Shown one piece after another: positions 26,687 through 36,939 of a DNA stretch of 64,000 nt. Positions within the stretch are counted from its first letter, which is position 1; each line of letters opens with the position of its first letter. Source of the DNA: Adiantum capillus-veneris (lineage: Eukaryota > Streptophyta > Polypodiopsida > Polypodiales > Pteridaceae); the NCBI GenBank assembly GCA_014529385.2, contig CM043943.1:153489092-153553091 (forward strand), read 5' to 3'. Below the pieces are notes generated by a model that was not told where the DNA came from, did no database searches, and saw nothing but the letters and a program-made list of their open reading frames with translations. The translations under genes and the position numbers were made by a program.

Positions 26687-29446
26687 ATGGCTGACAATAG
26701 TAAAGAGAGTGAAATTAATGTTGATAACTTTGATTTTGCTCATGAGCAAGCTACTAATGATGCTTCAATGCTTGTTAACTATCTTGTTTCTAGGCTTCAA
26801 CAAGCCATGGGCAATCCATCTCTCCAAAGTGAAGTGCAACGGCAGCTCCGTGCTCACGGGATTCTCCAAGCTCATCACCATGACGAGAGAACACCTAGGA
26901 AGCCTCCTTGTGAGACTACCAAAAGAGGTCTCTCTCCGATTCGGGAAGAAGAAGAGAATCCATATGAAGGGCTCAAGAACTTACTTCTTGATGATGCATC
27001 TCCTTCCCAAAGGAGAACTCAAGAGCCTCCACCGAAGGAACGAGAAAGAAGCGAGTCTCCCGCCACCTCGGCGGAGATGGCTCCACGAAGACGGCGGGCT
27101 AAACGCTCTCCATCACCACCAAAGCGGAGAAGACCATTACACTCTTCTCCACGCCATAATTCAAAGAGGGATGATAAAAAGCAAGAGAAGAAAAAGGCGA
27201 GAAAGAGGACACCCTCTTCTCCATCTTCTTCATCCTCTTCCTCTTATGAAAGCTATGGTGAAGACGACAAAGATCAAGACAAGAAAAAGGCGAGAAAGAG
27301 GTCACCCTCTTCTCCACCTTCTTCAAATTCTTCATCTTCTGAAGAAAGTGATGGTGCAACTTTTGAACCATCAAAAAGAAGAGGCCATAGGAAATCCTAT
27401 GCCGCATGGAAGAGGTCGTCCAAGCTGAAGAAATTCAAAGAGGGAGGGAAGAGCATCTCTTTCCTTACCTATGATGGCACCTTTGGTGCTACAGACAAAG
27501 TTTTGGCCTTTATCCAGCAATTCGATGCGGCGTTTGGAGATGAGGGCTTCACGGAGTCCTCTAAGCTACGCCATGTAGCTATGCACTTTCAAAAGTCCGC
27601 CAGACAATGGTGGTCTAGCCTACGAGCCAACGGTGAAGCTCCACGAACATGGAAGGCTTTAAGAGCTTCCATTATGAAGCAGTTTTTGGCCACCGATGCC
27701 AAAGACAAAGTACTCACCGAATGGCGAAGCTTAAAGCTCTCTCCCAATGAATCCATCCACAAATATGTAGACAAGTTTTGGGACCTACAACTCAAAGCCA
27801 CTGTCTTCAAAAAGTTGGATTTTGGAGAGCAAAAGCAACAATTTTGTGCGGGCTTAACCGAAGAAATGGCGGAGTATGTCAACTCCCAAAGGCCACGTAC
27901 CATATCGGCGGTAATACACCATACTATGGTGGCCTCGCGAATCAATTTCCAAACGGGGGGTAAAAGAAATAATAAGCCCCCGGAAAACAAGGGTTCCAAT
28001 GAGCCTAAGGGGAAGGACAATGTCCAAAAGTCTCCTAAGGGCAATTCCAACAAAGCTAAAGAGAAGGGAGTTTACAAAGGAAAGAATAAACTCTCTCCTG
28101 AAGAGCTTGAGCGTTATCGTAAGGATAACCGGTGTTTCAAGTGCGGCGAACAAGGGCATGCGTACCGCGCTTGTCCCCAAAAGAACAACCGCCAAGATCC
28201 TCCTAGAGCTTCTTTGGTTGAAATCCAAGAGGAGGAGATTCACCAAACTCACCACAAAGGATCTCCTCTATGCCATGCTTGGGGAAAGGTAAGAGAACAT
28301 GATGCTTTTATTCTCTTTGACCCTGGTTCTACTCACAATTTCATATCTATGGAGTTAGCCACCAAGCTAGGCATACAATCCTACGAGATGGGAGATATCC
28401 TACCCGCAGACAGTGCCTTCAAGGGGCAAGAAGCTTCAGTCACTCCCTTAATCGGGAAATTGAGGCTTCATGTCCAAGGCTATGTGGACAAAGAGGACTT
28501 CTTTATCTCTCCTCTCAAGCATGAGGATGTAATCCTAGGGGCACCATGGTTTGACCGCCTGGCTGCCGATGTTAAATTTCCTGAAAGGAGAATCTCCTTT
28601 AAGTTCAGGGAAAAGGACATGTATATAGATGCTAAGGAGATGGGTAACACCATCCCCATTGTACATACACCAGCTTTCAACAAGTCAATAAAGAGCTCTA
28701 TTTCCGTGTACATGATTTTTGTTAAAGATTCTCAAAATGAACCTAATGCTTTAGCAAAAGAAAATAAAAGCAACCAAAAGGAATTAGAGTTATCCAATTT
28801 TCTCAAGGGGTTTCAAGATGTTTTTATTGACGACATCCCTTGTGAGCTACCTCCTAAACGAGGTAATGACGACCATGCAATTGAACTTCTTCCAGGAAGT
28901 TCACCGCCTAACAAACCTCCTTATAGAGTTTCTCAAGCTCAACAAGAGGAGATTATGCGGCAAGTGCATGAGTTAGTTGAGAAGGGCATGGTTAGGCCTA
29001 GCTCATCTCCATTTTGCTCACCTGTGCTATTAGTGCAAAAGAAAGACGGCACATATCGTATGTGTGTCGACTATAGAGCACTAAATAGGATCACTATCAA
29101 GAATAGGTTTCCCGTTCCAAGGGTAGAAGACCTATTTGATAAGCTACAAGGATCGACCTACTTCAGTAGGATTGACCTAAAAAGTGGCTATCATCAAATA
29201 AGGATAGTTGATCAAGACATTGTAAAGACCGCATTTCGTACTACATTTGGTCTTTACGAATACATTGTCATGCCTTTTGGCTTGACCAATGCACCAGCCA
29301 CATTCAACCGCTTGATGGAGAAGCTGTTCAGGCCTCATCGAACCTTCACTGGAGTGTTCTTTGATGATATTATCATCTACTCTAATTCATTGGAGGAACA
29401 CAAGCAAACACCTCCAGGTAATATTTCAAGTTTTAAGAGAGAATAA
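26687..29446 (+). CDS. Chromovirus gag-protease-reverse transcriptase polyprotein (frame broken near its end)
   Basis: 919 codons from ATG 26687; the leader from the LTR is about 400 bp. Residues ~115-230 are Arg/Ser/Lys-rich with a repeated KKKARKR(T/S)PSSP block. The gag core lies at ~250-400 ([18 protein letters not shown]). A CCHC zinc knuckle ([15 protein letters not shown]) starts at ~483. The protease has [11 protein letters not shown] at ~545 (DPG in place of the usual DSG/DTG). RT follows: [16 protein letters not shown] (~785), motif [12 protein letters not shown] (~828), [15 protein letters not shown] and the catalytic FFDDIIIYS (~890). One extra A at 29406-29408 shifts the frame, so the frame ends at 29446. 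Up to that point all catalytic residues are present. The product assembles the virus-like particle and makes cDNA. Confidence 0.95.
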   Translation: MADNSKESEINVDNFDFAHEQATNDASMLVNYLVSRLQQAMGNPSLQSEVQRQLRAHGILQAHHHDERTPRKPPCETTKRGLSPIREEEENPYEGLKNLLLDDASPSQRRTQEPPPKERERSESPATSAEMAPRRRRAKRSPSPPKRRRPLHSSPRHNSKRDDKKQEKKKARKRTPSSPSSSSSSSYESYGEDDKDQDKKKARKRSPSSPPSSNSSSSEESDGATFEPSKRRGHRKSYAAWKRSSKLKKFKEGGKSISFLTYDGTFGATDKVLAFIQQFDAAFGDEGFTESSKLRHVAMHFQKSARQWWSSLRANGEAPRTWKALRASIMKQFLATDAKDKVLTEWRSLKLSPNESIHKYVDKFWDLQLKATVFKKLDFGEQKQQFCAGLTEEMAEYVNSQRPRTISAVIHHTMVASRINFQTGGKRNNKPPENKGSNEPKGKDNVQKSPKGNSNKAKEKGVYKGKNKLSPEELERYRKDNRCFKCGEQGHAYRACPQKNNRQDPPRASLVEIQEEEIHQTHHKGSPLCHAWGKVREHDAFILFDPGSTHNFISMELATKLGIQSYEMGDILPADSAFKGQEASVTPLIGKLRLHVQGYVDKEDFFISPLKHEDVILGAPWFDRLAADVKFPERRISFKFREKDMYIDAKEMGNTIPIVHTPAFNKSIKSSISVYMIFVKDSQNEPNALAKENKSNQKELELSNFLKGFQDVFIDDIPCELPPKRGNDDHAIELLPGSSPPNKPPYRVSQAQQEEIMRQVHELVEKGMVRPSSSPFCSPVLLVQKKDGTYRMCVDYRALNRITIKNRFPVPRVEDLFDKLQGSTYFSRIDLKSGYHQIRIVDQDIVKTAFRTTFGLYEYIVMPFGLTNAPATFNRLMEKLFRPHRTFTGVFFDDIIIYSNSLEEHKQTPPGNISSFKRE

Positions 29447-29636
29447 ACTTTATGTTAATCGAAAGAAAAGTGAATTTTTCTTGCAAGAGATTCAATATTT
29501 AGGTCACATTATCTCTCAAGATGGAATCCAAATGGATCCATCCAAGTTAGAGGTAATAAAAGGATGGCCTAAACCAAGGAATCTTCATGAACTAAGAAGC
29601 TTTATAGGTATGTGTGCATACTATAACGCTTCATAG
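29409..29636 (+). CDS. Chromovirus reverse transcriptase, C-terminal part (second frame)
   Basis: Continues RT directly after the first frameshift: [20 protein letters not shown] and [14 protein letters not shown], the connection to RNase H. The frame runs into a TAG at 29634 because one A is missing at 29625-29626. Nothing else in the segment is damaged. Confidence 0.9.
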   Translation, partial: HLQVIFQVLRENKLYVNRKKSEFFLQEIQYLGHIISQDGIQMDPSKLEVIKGWPKPRNLHELRSFIGMCAYYNAS

Positions 29637-31195
29637 AAAAGTTCTCACAAATTGCGGGACCATTACATGACCTAACAAAGAAAAATGTTAGGTATACGTG
29701 GTCTGCTAAGGAGAACAATGCTTTCGAAAAGCTTAAAGAAAAGCTTATCTCTCAACCTGTGCTTACACTACCGGATCTCTCAAAACCATTTGAGGTCCAA
29801 TGTGATGCTTGTGGTGATTGCCTTGGGGCTGTTTTGCTCCAAGAAGGGCACGCCATAGGCTATGAGAGTCGAAGGCTCGACCCTGTTGAGCAAGCTCTAG
29901 GCATATACGAAAAAGAACTCCTTGCAGTTCTACATGCCTTAGACTCATGGAAGCACTATTTATTGGGGACTCCTTTCATTCTGCGAACGGATCACCAAAG
30001 TCTTAAGTACTTCATGACGCAGACCAAGCTCTCCGACAAACAAATGAGGTGGGCAAATTTCCTTTCGCAATTTCATTTTCATATTGCTCACATTGCTGGC
30101 AAGCATAATCAAGTAGCCGATGCACTCTCAAGACGACCGAGAGTGAATGCGGTTTCCATAGCAACTCACAATGATCTATCTTCAATGATAGATGAGTATG
30201 CTATTGATCCCGATTTTAGAGATGTGATTTCAGCCCTTGCATTAGGGAAGAAAGAAGAACCATTTACTTTACAAGATGGTTATCTTCTCTATGGCAATAG
30301 ACTATGCGTTACTAACTCACTACGTGAGAAAGTAATGTATGAATCTCATGCTCCCCCATATGCGGGGCATAGAGGGATTCAGTCTACCCTAAAGGGAATT
30401 GAAACATATTTCTATTGGCCTACCATGAAAGTGAACATACACGAGTATGTTTCCAAATGTGTGGTATGTCAAAAGACAAAATTTGATAGAGGGAAGCAAC
30501 TTGGATTGCTTCAACCCTTGCCAATCCCTAATTCACCTTGGGAGAGCATATCCATGGATTTTATCTTTGGATTGCCTAAGTCTATCCATGGGAATACGGG
30601 AATATGGACGATAGTAGACAGGTTCAGTAAACAAGCTCATTTTATACCTGTCAAAAAGACTATCAAAGCCCATCAAATGGCAACCCTCTTCATTTCACAA
30701 ATTTTCAAGTACCATGGCTTGCCAATGTCCATAGTGTCGGATAGAGATCCTAGAATGACCAGTAATTTCTGGAAGGGTCTCTTTGAGAATTTAGGAACAA
30801 GGCTAAACTTCTCTTCGGCCTATCATCCACAAACTGATGGCCAAAGTGAAATAGCTAACCTAACCATTCTCGATCTACTAAAAGCCTATGTAACGGAAGT
30901 AGATCAAAGATCCCAATGGGAGAAGTACTTACCCTTAGTAGAGTATGCTTACAATAACACTGTACATACTTCCACAGGAAAAGCACCTTTCGAGGTAATT
31001 GAGGGAAGATCAAAAAGTCCCTTGCTACTTAAGGTACATGGGAAGATCTTCGCTGCAGATGAGTATAGCCAGACCTACAAGAATCTTTCCAAAAGATTAA
31101 GGATGCTATCTCTATCTCACAGCAAAGGCAAAAGGCTGCTGCTGACAAGCACAGAAGAGCCCAAGCCTTTAAAGAAAACGATTGGGTCTTGTTAA
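29627..31195 (+). CDS. Chromovirus RNase H and integrase (third frame)
   Basis: Resumes in frame after 29627 and is open to 31195. RNase H: PFEVQCDACGDCLGAVLLQE, YEKELLAVLHALDSWKHYL and RTDHQSLKYF. Integrase zinc finger: HAPPYAGHRGIQ ... CVVCQKTK. Integrase core: first Asp in SISMDFIFGLP, second in VSDRDPRM, Glu in HPQTDGQSE, with 35 residues between second Asp and Glu (DD35E). The family inserts cDNA into chromosomes. A third frame change, one missing A at 31079-31080, sends the end of this frame out of phase, so its last ~40 codons are spurious. Confidence 0.95.
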   Translation, partial: RFIEKFSQIAGPLHDLTKKNVRYTWSAKENNAFEKLKEKLISQPVLTLPDLSKPFEVQCDACGDCLGAVLLQEGHAIGYESRRLDPVEQALGIYEKELLAVLHALDSWKHYLLGTPFILRTDHQSLKYFMTQTKLSDKQMRWANFLSQFHFHIAHIAGKHNQVADALSRRPRVNAVSIATHNDLSSMIDEYAIDPDFRDVISALALGKKEEPFTLQDGYLLYGNRLCVTNSLREKVMYESHAPPYAGHRGIQSTLKGIETYFYWPTMKVNIHEYVSKCVVCQKTKFDRGKQLGLLQPLPIPNSPWESISMDFIFGLPKSIHGNTGIWTIVDRFSKQAHFIPVKKTIKAHQMATLFISQIFKYHGLPMSIVSDRDPRMTSNFWKGLFENLGTRLNFSSAYHPQTDGQSEIANLTILDLLKAYVTEVDQRSQWEKYLPLVEYAYNNTVHTSTGKAPFEVIEGRSKSPLLLKVHGKIFAADEYSQTYKNLSKRLRMLSLSHSKGKRLLLTSTEEPKPLKKTIGSC

Positions 31196-31635
31196 AGTTT
31201 CCCAAGGCTCGATTAAGGCACACGACGGGCAAGAATCCTACGGGCCACCAAAAGTACTATGCTAAACTAGCAAAAAGGTATTATGGTCCCTTCCAGATTC
31301 TTAGGCCAATCAATGAGATGGCCTATCAACTTAAGTTGCCCAATCATTGGCTCATACACAATGCTTTTCATGTGAGCCTATTAAAGCCTTACAAAGGAGA
31401 GCCACCTCAAGAACCAACTATTGAAGACCCACCGGAGATCGAGGACCACGAGGAGGTGCTGCAGCCCGAGTCCATTCTCCGACATGAAGACAAGGTATTA
31501 AGAGGCGGTAAGACTATCCGAAGATATCTTATTAAGTTTAAGAATTATCCTTTTGAAGATGCTAGATGGATGCAAGGCATACAATTAAAGGATAACCTAA
31601 ACCTTGTCAATGCTTACAATGCTTCCCAAGAGTAA
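31081..31635 (+). CDS. Chromovirus integrase C-terminus with chromodomain (fourth frame)
   Basis: After the third frame change the reading continues: a GPF/Y-type integrase tail (RYYGPFQILRPINEMAYQL, NHWLIHNAFHVSLLKPY) and then a chromodomain-like segment (SILRHEDKVL ... RRYLIKFKNYPFEDARWM). Chromodomains on integrases can guide insertion to marked chromatin. The stop is at 31633. The usual chromodomain W at the end is present (ARWM). Confidence 0.9.
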   Translation, partial: ESFQKIKDAISISQQRQKAAADKHRRAQAFKENDWVLLKFPKARLRHTTGKNPTGHQKYYAKLAKRYYGPFQILRPINEMAYQLKLPNHWLIHNAFHVSLLKPYKGEPPQEPTIEDPPEIEDHEEVLQPESILRHEDKVLRGGKTIRRYLIKFKNYPFEDARWMQGIQLKDNLNLVNAYNASQE

Positions 31636-31639
31636 GCAA

Positions 31640-31977
31640 ATGTACAAAATGTTAAAAATGAACAAAAATTTTTGTCTTATAAGACTCTCTTTTTCTTTAT
31701 TTGTGCACAAAAATGAAGTAGTATGCATGCTTAGATCAAGTTTGCGAAGACGACGTCTCCCAAACACCAAGTAGAGCTTGTCACTCTACTATGGAAGACT
31801 GATAGGACTAATGTGCAGACATGCTTGCGGCAGCCTCAGGCTCTCAAGCGCCAAATGGACTAGTCATCCATTATGGAATGATGTCGTAGGGTAACATAGG
31901 GATCCTCTACCCGCTAAGAAAAGGACTCATGCATATGCTTTATCTTCTCTACACCATAGTCGAGGACGACTATGATT
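31640..31977 (+). other. Chromovirus 3' untranslated interval
   Basis: Between the polyprotein stop and the polypurine tract there are about 340 bp with no open frame of note. This is the normal place for the 3' non-coding part of a gypsy element. Confidence 0.7.
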
Positions 31978-31978
31978 T

Positions 31979-31992
31979 CAAGAGAGAGGTAA
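31979..31992 (+). promoter_or_regulatory. Polypurine tract of the chromovirus
   Basis: AAGAGAGAGGTAA lies immediately before the 3' LTR start TGTCATAA at 31993. It is the usual position for the plus-strand DNA primer. Confidence 0.85.
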
Positions 31993-33584
31993 TGTCATAA
32001 TAATCAATATCTAATTCTCCTAAATGATTTTCTCATATTAAACTGATCATTTAATGTGGGGAAGTGCCAAGGGAGAAAAAGCTAGAATATTGGTTAAGCT
32101 AGCAGACCGGCCACAGTAGGGATCCAAAGGAGGGAAAATAGGGATCCAAAGGGGGGGCCATCTGCAAAAGAGCCATGTGAAACAATGGGCCAAAAAGACC
32201 CTAAGGTTCAGCCCATTAAGACTTCCAAAATGCTAAGGTTCCAAAATTCAAAGGTTGTGTCCAAAGGTCAACCCTAGGGAAAATTGGATGCTTTGTGTGT
32301 GCCCTAAAAGTCTTTGCACATCCCTACATGGGAGGGGGCGAGCCCCAAAGCTAGGGGATGAGAGAGAAAGCCACACACACACACACCGGCTCCCTTTACA
32401 CAAAGGGAATGAGGGACACATGTCAGCTCCCTAGGCCAGATGCCCACAAGGTGTGCCCAGTTCCTATTGGAAGACCCTTGAAGTGGACCAATAAGAATTA
32501 AGCTAGAGTAAATCTAGTTTAATTAATTTAAAAACATTTAATAAAAGAAACCAATGAGAATTAAGTCTCCTAGAAGACTATTGGGCAGTCTCCCAAGGGG
32601 TCCAATGAGCATTCAGGAGCCCCATGGCTTGCCTGATTCCTATTGGCCAGGAGGCAAAGGGGTCCAATGAGAGTTTAGTTTAATTATTTAATTACCTAAA
32701 GCTCTCACAAAAGGGGAAAGGGGGACACATGTCTGAAGGCTATCACTTATGCTGTTTAATTCCTATTGGCTTGACCTGGGAAGGTCCAATGAGGCAAAAG
32801 CCAGACCTAATTAGCAGCTAGGGCTCGCCCAAGAGAGAGAGGGGGCTGATTTTTGCTTGGCATTGACACACACACTCTCACACTTGACCATGTGTGAAGG
32901 GAAAATACTCTATCTCCTCCCAAGCTTTAATGGAGAGCTCATCACCTACTCCAAGCTTGTGAGATAGAAGCCTACATCAACACTCTCTTGGCATGTGGAT
33001 GCAAATCCAACCAAGAGCCAAGCTTCAATGCATGCTCATCTCCTCTACCAAGCTAATTACTAAGCTAAGCTATGCTAATATGAGTGATTATGTGAGGAGA
33101 TGTACATCTTTCTCGTAAGATACTTCTTTTTCTTCTCAATCTACTCTCATACCCTGCTAGCTCTCACCATCTTCGAAGGTGTGTGAGGTCTTGGGTCTGA
33201 GAACGGGGATAATTCAAGTTGTGTTGGATTAAGTGTTTTGCTTGGTGTATGAAGCTTCCATCTTCATTACACTAGCTAGTCTTGAAGGAACACAAAGAAT
33301 TGTATTGTACAATGTCTCTCTTGATGGGAGAAACCATAATACAAAGCCTTTTGGAGGGGGGACCGGCTCCATGCAAATCCGGTCCTCAACTGTTGTCAAT
33401 AGCTTAATTGCTCTCTCTCTTTTGAAAGTATTGTCGATGCTATCTAACTAGGTGTTATGCTTTTTGTTGCTCTCTCCACCCAAGCACTCTTGTAATTCTC
33501 ATTAGGAATCTATTCTAATGAAATGCCCACTATGTTCATGCTAATTTCCGCTACACATAAGATTTTGGGCCATTAAATGTTACA
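31993..33584 (+). repeat. 3' LTR of the chromovirus
   Basis: 1592 bp, the same length as the 5' LTR. By eye I find about five substitutions: one at the end of the (CA)n block and four in the last ~110 bp (CCATCC/CCACCC, AAATT/AAATG, CCGTTACA/CCGCTACA, TTTAGG/TTTGGG). Confidence 0.95.
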
Positions 33585-33589
33585 AGGAT

Positions 33590-33979
33590 CATGTGCCACA
33601 AAAAAACGGTAACCTTTATTTTGCTGCCTGTCTTTATACGCAATTATCGCAAGAGGTAGTTTGAGGTGGGTTATCAAGTCACAGTCCATATGATATTGAC
33701 CTCATAGTAAGGAGAGCATATCTTGTGAGTTTTGTGACATTTTGAATGCATTTGACCTAGATTCGGATAGCATTAGCATCGTAGGTTGGATTGATTTCAC
33801 TAGTACGTTCTTGGATTCCATTTCCTCTATTAGAGATTGTCTTAGAAGGTCGAGAAGTAGTTTCACAACCATCTTCTTGTTTTCATGCACCTACGGGTTA
33901 AGCTTTGCCCTCAGCCGACATAGAGTTGTTGGTTTTGTTCTCGCTATGCCAATGTCTGCTCGTGGCGTATTCGACAACA
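33590..33979 (+). mobile_element. Right part of older LTR copy A
   Basis: Matches 43581-43969 over its whole length (for example AGAGGTAGTTTGAGGTGGG, TTCGGATAGCATTAGCATCG, CGACATAGAGTTGTTGGTT). It ends CGACAACA, mirroring the TGTTG start of copy B. Confidence 0.85.
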
Positions 33980-33980
33980 T

Positions 33981-33998
33981 TGGCACCGCTTTCAGGGA
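33981..33998 (+). promoter_or_regulatory. Primer-binding-site-like sequence after LTR copy A
   Basis: TGGCACCGCTTTCAGGGA follows the LTR end by one base. It resembles the tRNA-Asp-type site of Tat/Athila-like elements (TGGCGCCGTTGCCGGGGA) with mostly transition changes, as expected of an old methylated copy. Copy B lacks it, as expected of a 3' LTR. Confidence 0.55.
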
Positions 33999-34498
33999 TC
34001 AAAGACCTAGGTAGGTGACCTTAGATGAATCCTGTGAGGTGAAAGTTCCTCTGGTTTACGAGAGTATTTTCTCTATCTTAGTTTAGTTAGGATCTATTGA
34101 GAGGTGCTAGGAAGCATGTGTCTTGCCTTGGTCACCCGTGTTGATGGTTTTAGTTTAGAATTGTATTGGTTTGGGAGCTTGAGTGGTTGAGGAGGTGATA
34201 AAAGCATTGGCTAGTCCATGTGTGTCAGTTAGTGCTTATCTACTCACAATTGCAAAAGCCATTTTTTTAATGTTTAGGAGTAGCTTTAGGTAGGAGAACT
34301 GATCTTGATCTAAAGCTGTCCATCAATGAAAAATTGCTCGAGTTGATTAGTTGCATTAAAATCTTGGAAAGATAGTGATTCTTAGTTGAAACAATGCAAA
34401 ACAAGGTTCATAAAAATGTTTTGCATGATTGAGGATTGCTGAGGGCAAAGAAGGCATCAGAAAGGACCCTGCATATCAAAATCTGAATTTGTAAGGTT

Positions 34499-35380
34499 AG
34501 ACTTCATACGCGTATGAAGTCTCTAGGGCTAAAAAGAGACCAAACTTGTGGAAATTGACTGTACCAGAGTGTTCAAATGAGTAGTTATACCCTATGAACA
34601 CCTTGAGTGGGGAGTTTTGGCATAGATTTGGGGACCAAAAGCCAAAAGACGGAGTGGCTATAGCAAGAAAAATCAAAAACTTGTGTTTGTAAGCACTTTT
34701 AAGCTTAAAATTTTGCTGTGAACACATGTACATGATGCTGATAAGTAGGGGAACTTAAGGTAGAAATAAATCTGAACTCTGAGACAGGAGACTTCATACG
34801 CGTATGAAGTGTATGAAGTCTCTAGGGTATATTTGGGCAATATCCTGCATTTTGTCAGCACTAAGCCATTTGGGAGGGTTATATAAGCTTGACTACAAGA
34901 ATTCATACCATTTGGTTAGCTAAATTTACATCTGAAGAGAACTTTGCAAATTCTAATCAAAAACAAAGAAAAGTGGTGAATTGGTGAATCATTGGCATCA
35001 AAACTGGATTTTGAGCACATATGCTTGGAGTACACACCAAAGAGAACCTTGGGCTGAAGTTTAAGTTTATTCTGGTCAAATAGACTTCAAACACGTATAA
35101 AGTCTAGCAACCCAGAATAGACTCAAACTGTACAAAGGTATATGCCCAAGTTTCTTAAAGCCATGGGGAAGTCTATAACTGATATTTTATTTTATTTGGA
35201 TCAAAACTGAGCTTAAAAAGACCAAGAAAAAATACAAACACTCTACATACACTTTTTGGCCACAACTTGAACAAACTTGATTCCAAACTCAAGTCAGAGA
35301 ATATCTCTGAAGTCCCTGAGTGCTGGGATACCTCTGGAGCAAGTTTCATGTCAATTACTCATAGAAGACTTTATACGCAT
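34499..35380. repeat. Palindrome array 1 (period ~290 bp, 4 units)
   Basis: Perfect 24-bp palindrome with arms AGACTTCATACG/CGTATGAAGTCT at 34499-34522. A second copy at 34789 has its right half-arm duplicated, a degenerate copy sits at 35082-35105 and a half copy at 35366-35380. Start spacings are 290, 293 and 284 bp. Spacers are not obviously alike apart from a TTTGGA(C/T)CAAA-like block roughly 90-105 bp after some palindromes. Confidence 0.85.
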
Positions 35381-36266
35381 TGATGGAGCAAAAGATGTCG
35401 TGCGCACACTCACACACCCAAACAACTCAACACAACACAAGGAATTTACTTGAATTCCTCACCTCACTCACTACCACTCAAAATCTCCCTAAAAACTCTA
35501 CCCACAAGCTCAATTCAAACTCCAAACGCCTCGACCTACAAGCCCTTGCCTGCCCGCAGACACTACAAGGTGAGTTGAGGTGATCAACACTTGAAATCAC
35601 GCTTGATGGTGACCAAAATATACAATAAAAACCATCAAAAAACTAAAAACTCCAGCCACAAAAGGCCACTCTCAAACCATTGCAAAATCTTCACCAAACT
35701 CCACTCTGTTGGACTCTTTGGAGTAGCGCCAACCCTAATGGCACCGATACAGGGTCACATAGTCTTGCAGAAAGCCGCACCTTCTTCCCTCAATTCCTTG
35801 CACGCACACATCCATGGAAACCTCAGAACTCCCATAGACTCTCCCAAGTGCAAAATGGAAGATAGAAATCTATCATTCACTCTTCCACACACTCGAAAAC
35901 AGGACGGGAACGCAACGGGACTTCACTAGACCACTTGTAGGAACCCTGCTTCCTCCTACACACAGAGGGGTGAAAGTGTTAATGTTAAATGGTCTTTTAC
36001 ATTTTGAAGCACAATTACTAGACACAACTAAACTATGGACCAAATGAAAATGAAGAGATTGACTTTACCTTTGCCAGGACTAGACATTGCTCTTGGAGTA
36101 GAGATTTAGGACTCGAATGTTGTTGTTAGTGTTCAAGCTTTTGATTCTTGCACCTTGAAGGAGGCAGAGGCCTTTTTAAGTCTCTCTCTCTCTCTAGCCT
36201 CTATCTCTCTCTCAATGTCTGTATTTAGCTTCTCCAATTTGATTTCTATTCTCCACTTTACTAAGT

Positions 36267-36269
<3 letters not shown>
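35381..36269. other. No recognisable gene
   Basis: 35390-35580 is C/A-rich and unstructured, ending with an AAGGTGAGT donor-like site. 35580-35930 contains short open frames without a known domain. A GA/CT-rich patch lies at 36181-36210. Confidence 0.5.

Positions 36270-36313
<44 letters not shown>
36270..36313. repeat. (CT)n microsatellite, 44 bp
   Basis: A pure CT run, opposite in strand sense to the GA arrays that begin 180 bp further on. Confidence 0.95.
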
Positions 36314-36316
<3 letters not shown>

Positions 36317-36487
36317 TTCATACAATAATACACATACCGTTAGCGTTTTTAACAAAGCAAGCGAAATATTATTGTACATGTGTTAAAAGGACATGCATTA
36401 AATGGGTGGTAAGACCGCCATAAATATTTTTAACAACCAAAAAATACGTGTACTATTTATGGTAACAAATGCACACTTGGATTCATG

Positions 36488-36936
<449 letters not shown>

Positions 36937-36939
36937 CTT

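Larger units (their letters stand above)
24678..33584 (+). mobile_element. Complete Ty3/gypsy chromovirus, recent insertion
   Basis: An 8907-bp element flanked by AGGAT (24673-24677 and 33585-33589). It has identical-length LTRs, a primer site matching initiator-Met tRNA, a single long gag-protease-RT frame, RNase H, integrase and a C-terminal chromodomain, then a polypurine tract. Domain order RT-RNase H-integrase and the chromodomain place it with the chromoviruses. The target was an LTR of an older element, and an uninterrupted copy of that target exists near 43575. LTR divergence is about five differences in 1592 bp by eye, so insertion was recent. Three 1-base indels break pol in this sequence. 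Confidence 0.97.

Noticed and set aside
26679-27428. 249-codon frame overlapping gag
   Set aside because: It lies in another frame of the gag region, ends before the zinc knuckle and has no domain; gag at 26687 explains the sequence.
28309-28345. Loss of protease function through DPG in place of DSG/DTG
   Set aside because: The rest of the protease is intact, and I recall Pro at this place in some plant gypsy elements, so I do not treat it as a lesion.
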